This document shows positions 63,609 through 64,000 of a stretch of 64,000 nucleotides of DNA, piece after piece; the first letter of the stretch is position 1; each line of letters begins with the position of its first letter. Under the pieces are notes generated by a model. It saw only the letters and a list, made by a program, of their open reading frames with translations. It was not told where the DNA came from and made no database searches. The position numbers and the translations under genes are program-made. This stretch comes from Desulfovibrio sp. (lineage in GTDB: Bacteria > Desulfobacterota > Desulfovibrionia > Desulfovibrionales > Desulfovibrionaceae), in contig JAISTH010000029.1 in assembly GCA_031272715.1 (NCBI GenBank), positions 1-64,000 on the forward strand, written 5' to 3'.

Positions 63609-64000
63609 ATGCATGTCCGCATAGAGGGCAAGGACCACGACGTCGCCGCCTCCGGGACGTGTGGCAACGCCCTGGCCGCGGCTCTGAGCGGCAAGCGATA
63701 CAAGGCCGCTCTCGCCGCGAAGGCCGTCGTCCCCGCAGGGGACGGGAAGACCGCGACGACCCTGCTGGATCTTTCCGCACCCATCCCGGCGGACTGCACG
63801 GAACTCGTGCCCGTCTACCCCGACGATCCGGACGCCCTGCCGCTTCTGCGGCATTCCGCGGCACACGTCATGGCCGCCGCGGTCGTCCGCCTCTTCCCCG
63901 ACGCCAAGGTCGCCATAGGCCCTGCCATCGACACCGGCTTCTACTACGACTTCGACGTGGCGCGCCCCTTCTCCCCCGAGGACTTCGAGGCCATCGAGAA
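63609..64000 (+). CDS. thrS: Threonyl-tRNA synthetase, N-terminal part (runs off the window)
   Basis: The first 130 residues of ThrS: a TGS domain ([16 protein letters not shown], then [15 protein letters not shown]) followed by the start of the editing domain with the zinc-type [25 protein letters not shown] and GFYYDFDV motifs. The catalytic domain lies beyond position 64000. A second ATG 4 bases downstream is out of frame. A GGAG ribosome site lies upstream of ATG 63609. Confidence 0.93.
   Translation, partial: MHVRIEGKDHDVAASGTCGNALAAALSGKRYKAALAAKAVVPAGDGKTATTLLDLSAPIPADCTELVPVYPDDPDALPLLRHSAAHVMAAAVVRLFPDAKVAIGPAIDTGFYYDFDVARPFSPEDFEAIE

Noticed and set aside
1..64000. CRISPR array, insertion sequence, transposase or integrase
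   Set aside because: I saw no regularly spaced repeats, no transposase or integrase motifs and no flanking target duplications around the AT-rich islands.

Overview
The window looks like a chromosomal segment of a GC-rich, anaerobic, sulfite-respiring member of the Desulfovibrionaceae or a close relative. Three things point there: the ahbC-hemB-ahbD genes of the siroheme-dependent alternative heme pathway, a sulfolactate sulfo-lyase pair (suyAB) that would release sulfite, and TTT and TRAP solute transporters. The GC-rich backbone is interrupted by AT-rich islands (about 300-2800, 14000-15370, 16080-16600, 18080-19330, 29400-33100, 44170-45180, 59340-60580, 61440-62540). Most unrecognised, truncated or decayed genes lie in these islands.

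Layout. 1-2800 is a decayed accessory island with a 5'-truncated AAA-ATPase/nuclease gene, two related antitoxin-like genes and a broken PIN toxin. 2792-13884 is a probable sulfolactate/sulfolactaldehyde locus: a sigma-54 activator, a LarA-type nickel racemase homologue, SuyA, SuyB, an aldehyde dehydrogenase, a TTT binding protein, a fused TctA-TctB permease and an Ldh2/ComC-type dehydrogenase. 14071-15368 holds a tandem pair of unknown coiled-coil proteins. 15446-20646 holds a GGDEF protein, dksA, an exported choloylglycine-hydrolase-family enzyme and a PP-loop tRNA-thiolation-like enzyme. 20987-24763 is recA-alaS. 24801-28915 is ahbC, hemB and an ahbD fused to a siroheme decarboxylase-type domain. 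29481-33115 is a second accessory island with a LysR remnant, an unknown gene and an intact AAA-ATPase/nuclease gene. 33635-36283 is rpsF-rpsR-rplI-dnaB. 36949-43922 holds an RRM protein, galE, mutL, an NhaD-like antiporter and an exported propeller-like protein. 44170-52467 holds two small exported proteins, a 1012-residue membrane protein, a HAD phosphatase and a TRAP transporter. 52970-54215 holds a frameshifted pseudogene, a candidate structured RNA and a 30-residue membrane peptide. 54910-59127 is glpABC. 59348-62543 is a third accessory island. 63359-64000 is tRNA-Val and the start of thrS.

How the genes fit together. My reading is that sulfolactaldehyde is oxidised to sulfolactate by the aldehyde dehydrogenase, or sulfolactate is imported by the TTT system. 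The LarA homologue would interconvert the enantiomers, and SuyAB would split (R)-sulfolactate into pyruvate and sulfite, the sulfite serving as respiratory electron acceptor. The racemase gene and suyAB each have a sigma-54 promoter preceded, at 95 and 96 bp, by the same inverted repeat (WTTGCC-N8-GGCAAT). This ties both to the adjacent activator. Substrate assignments are inferred from family and context and were not tested.
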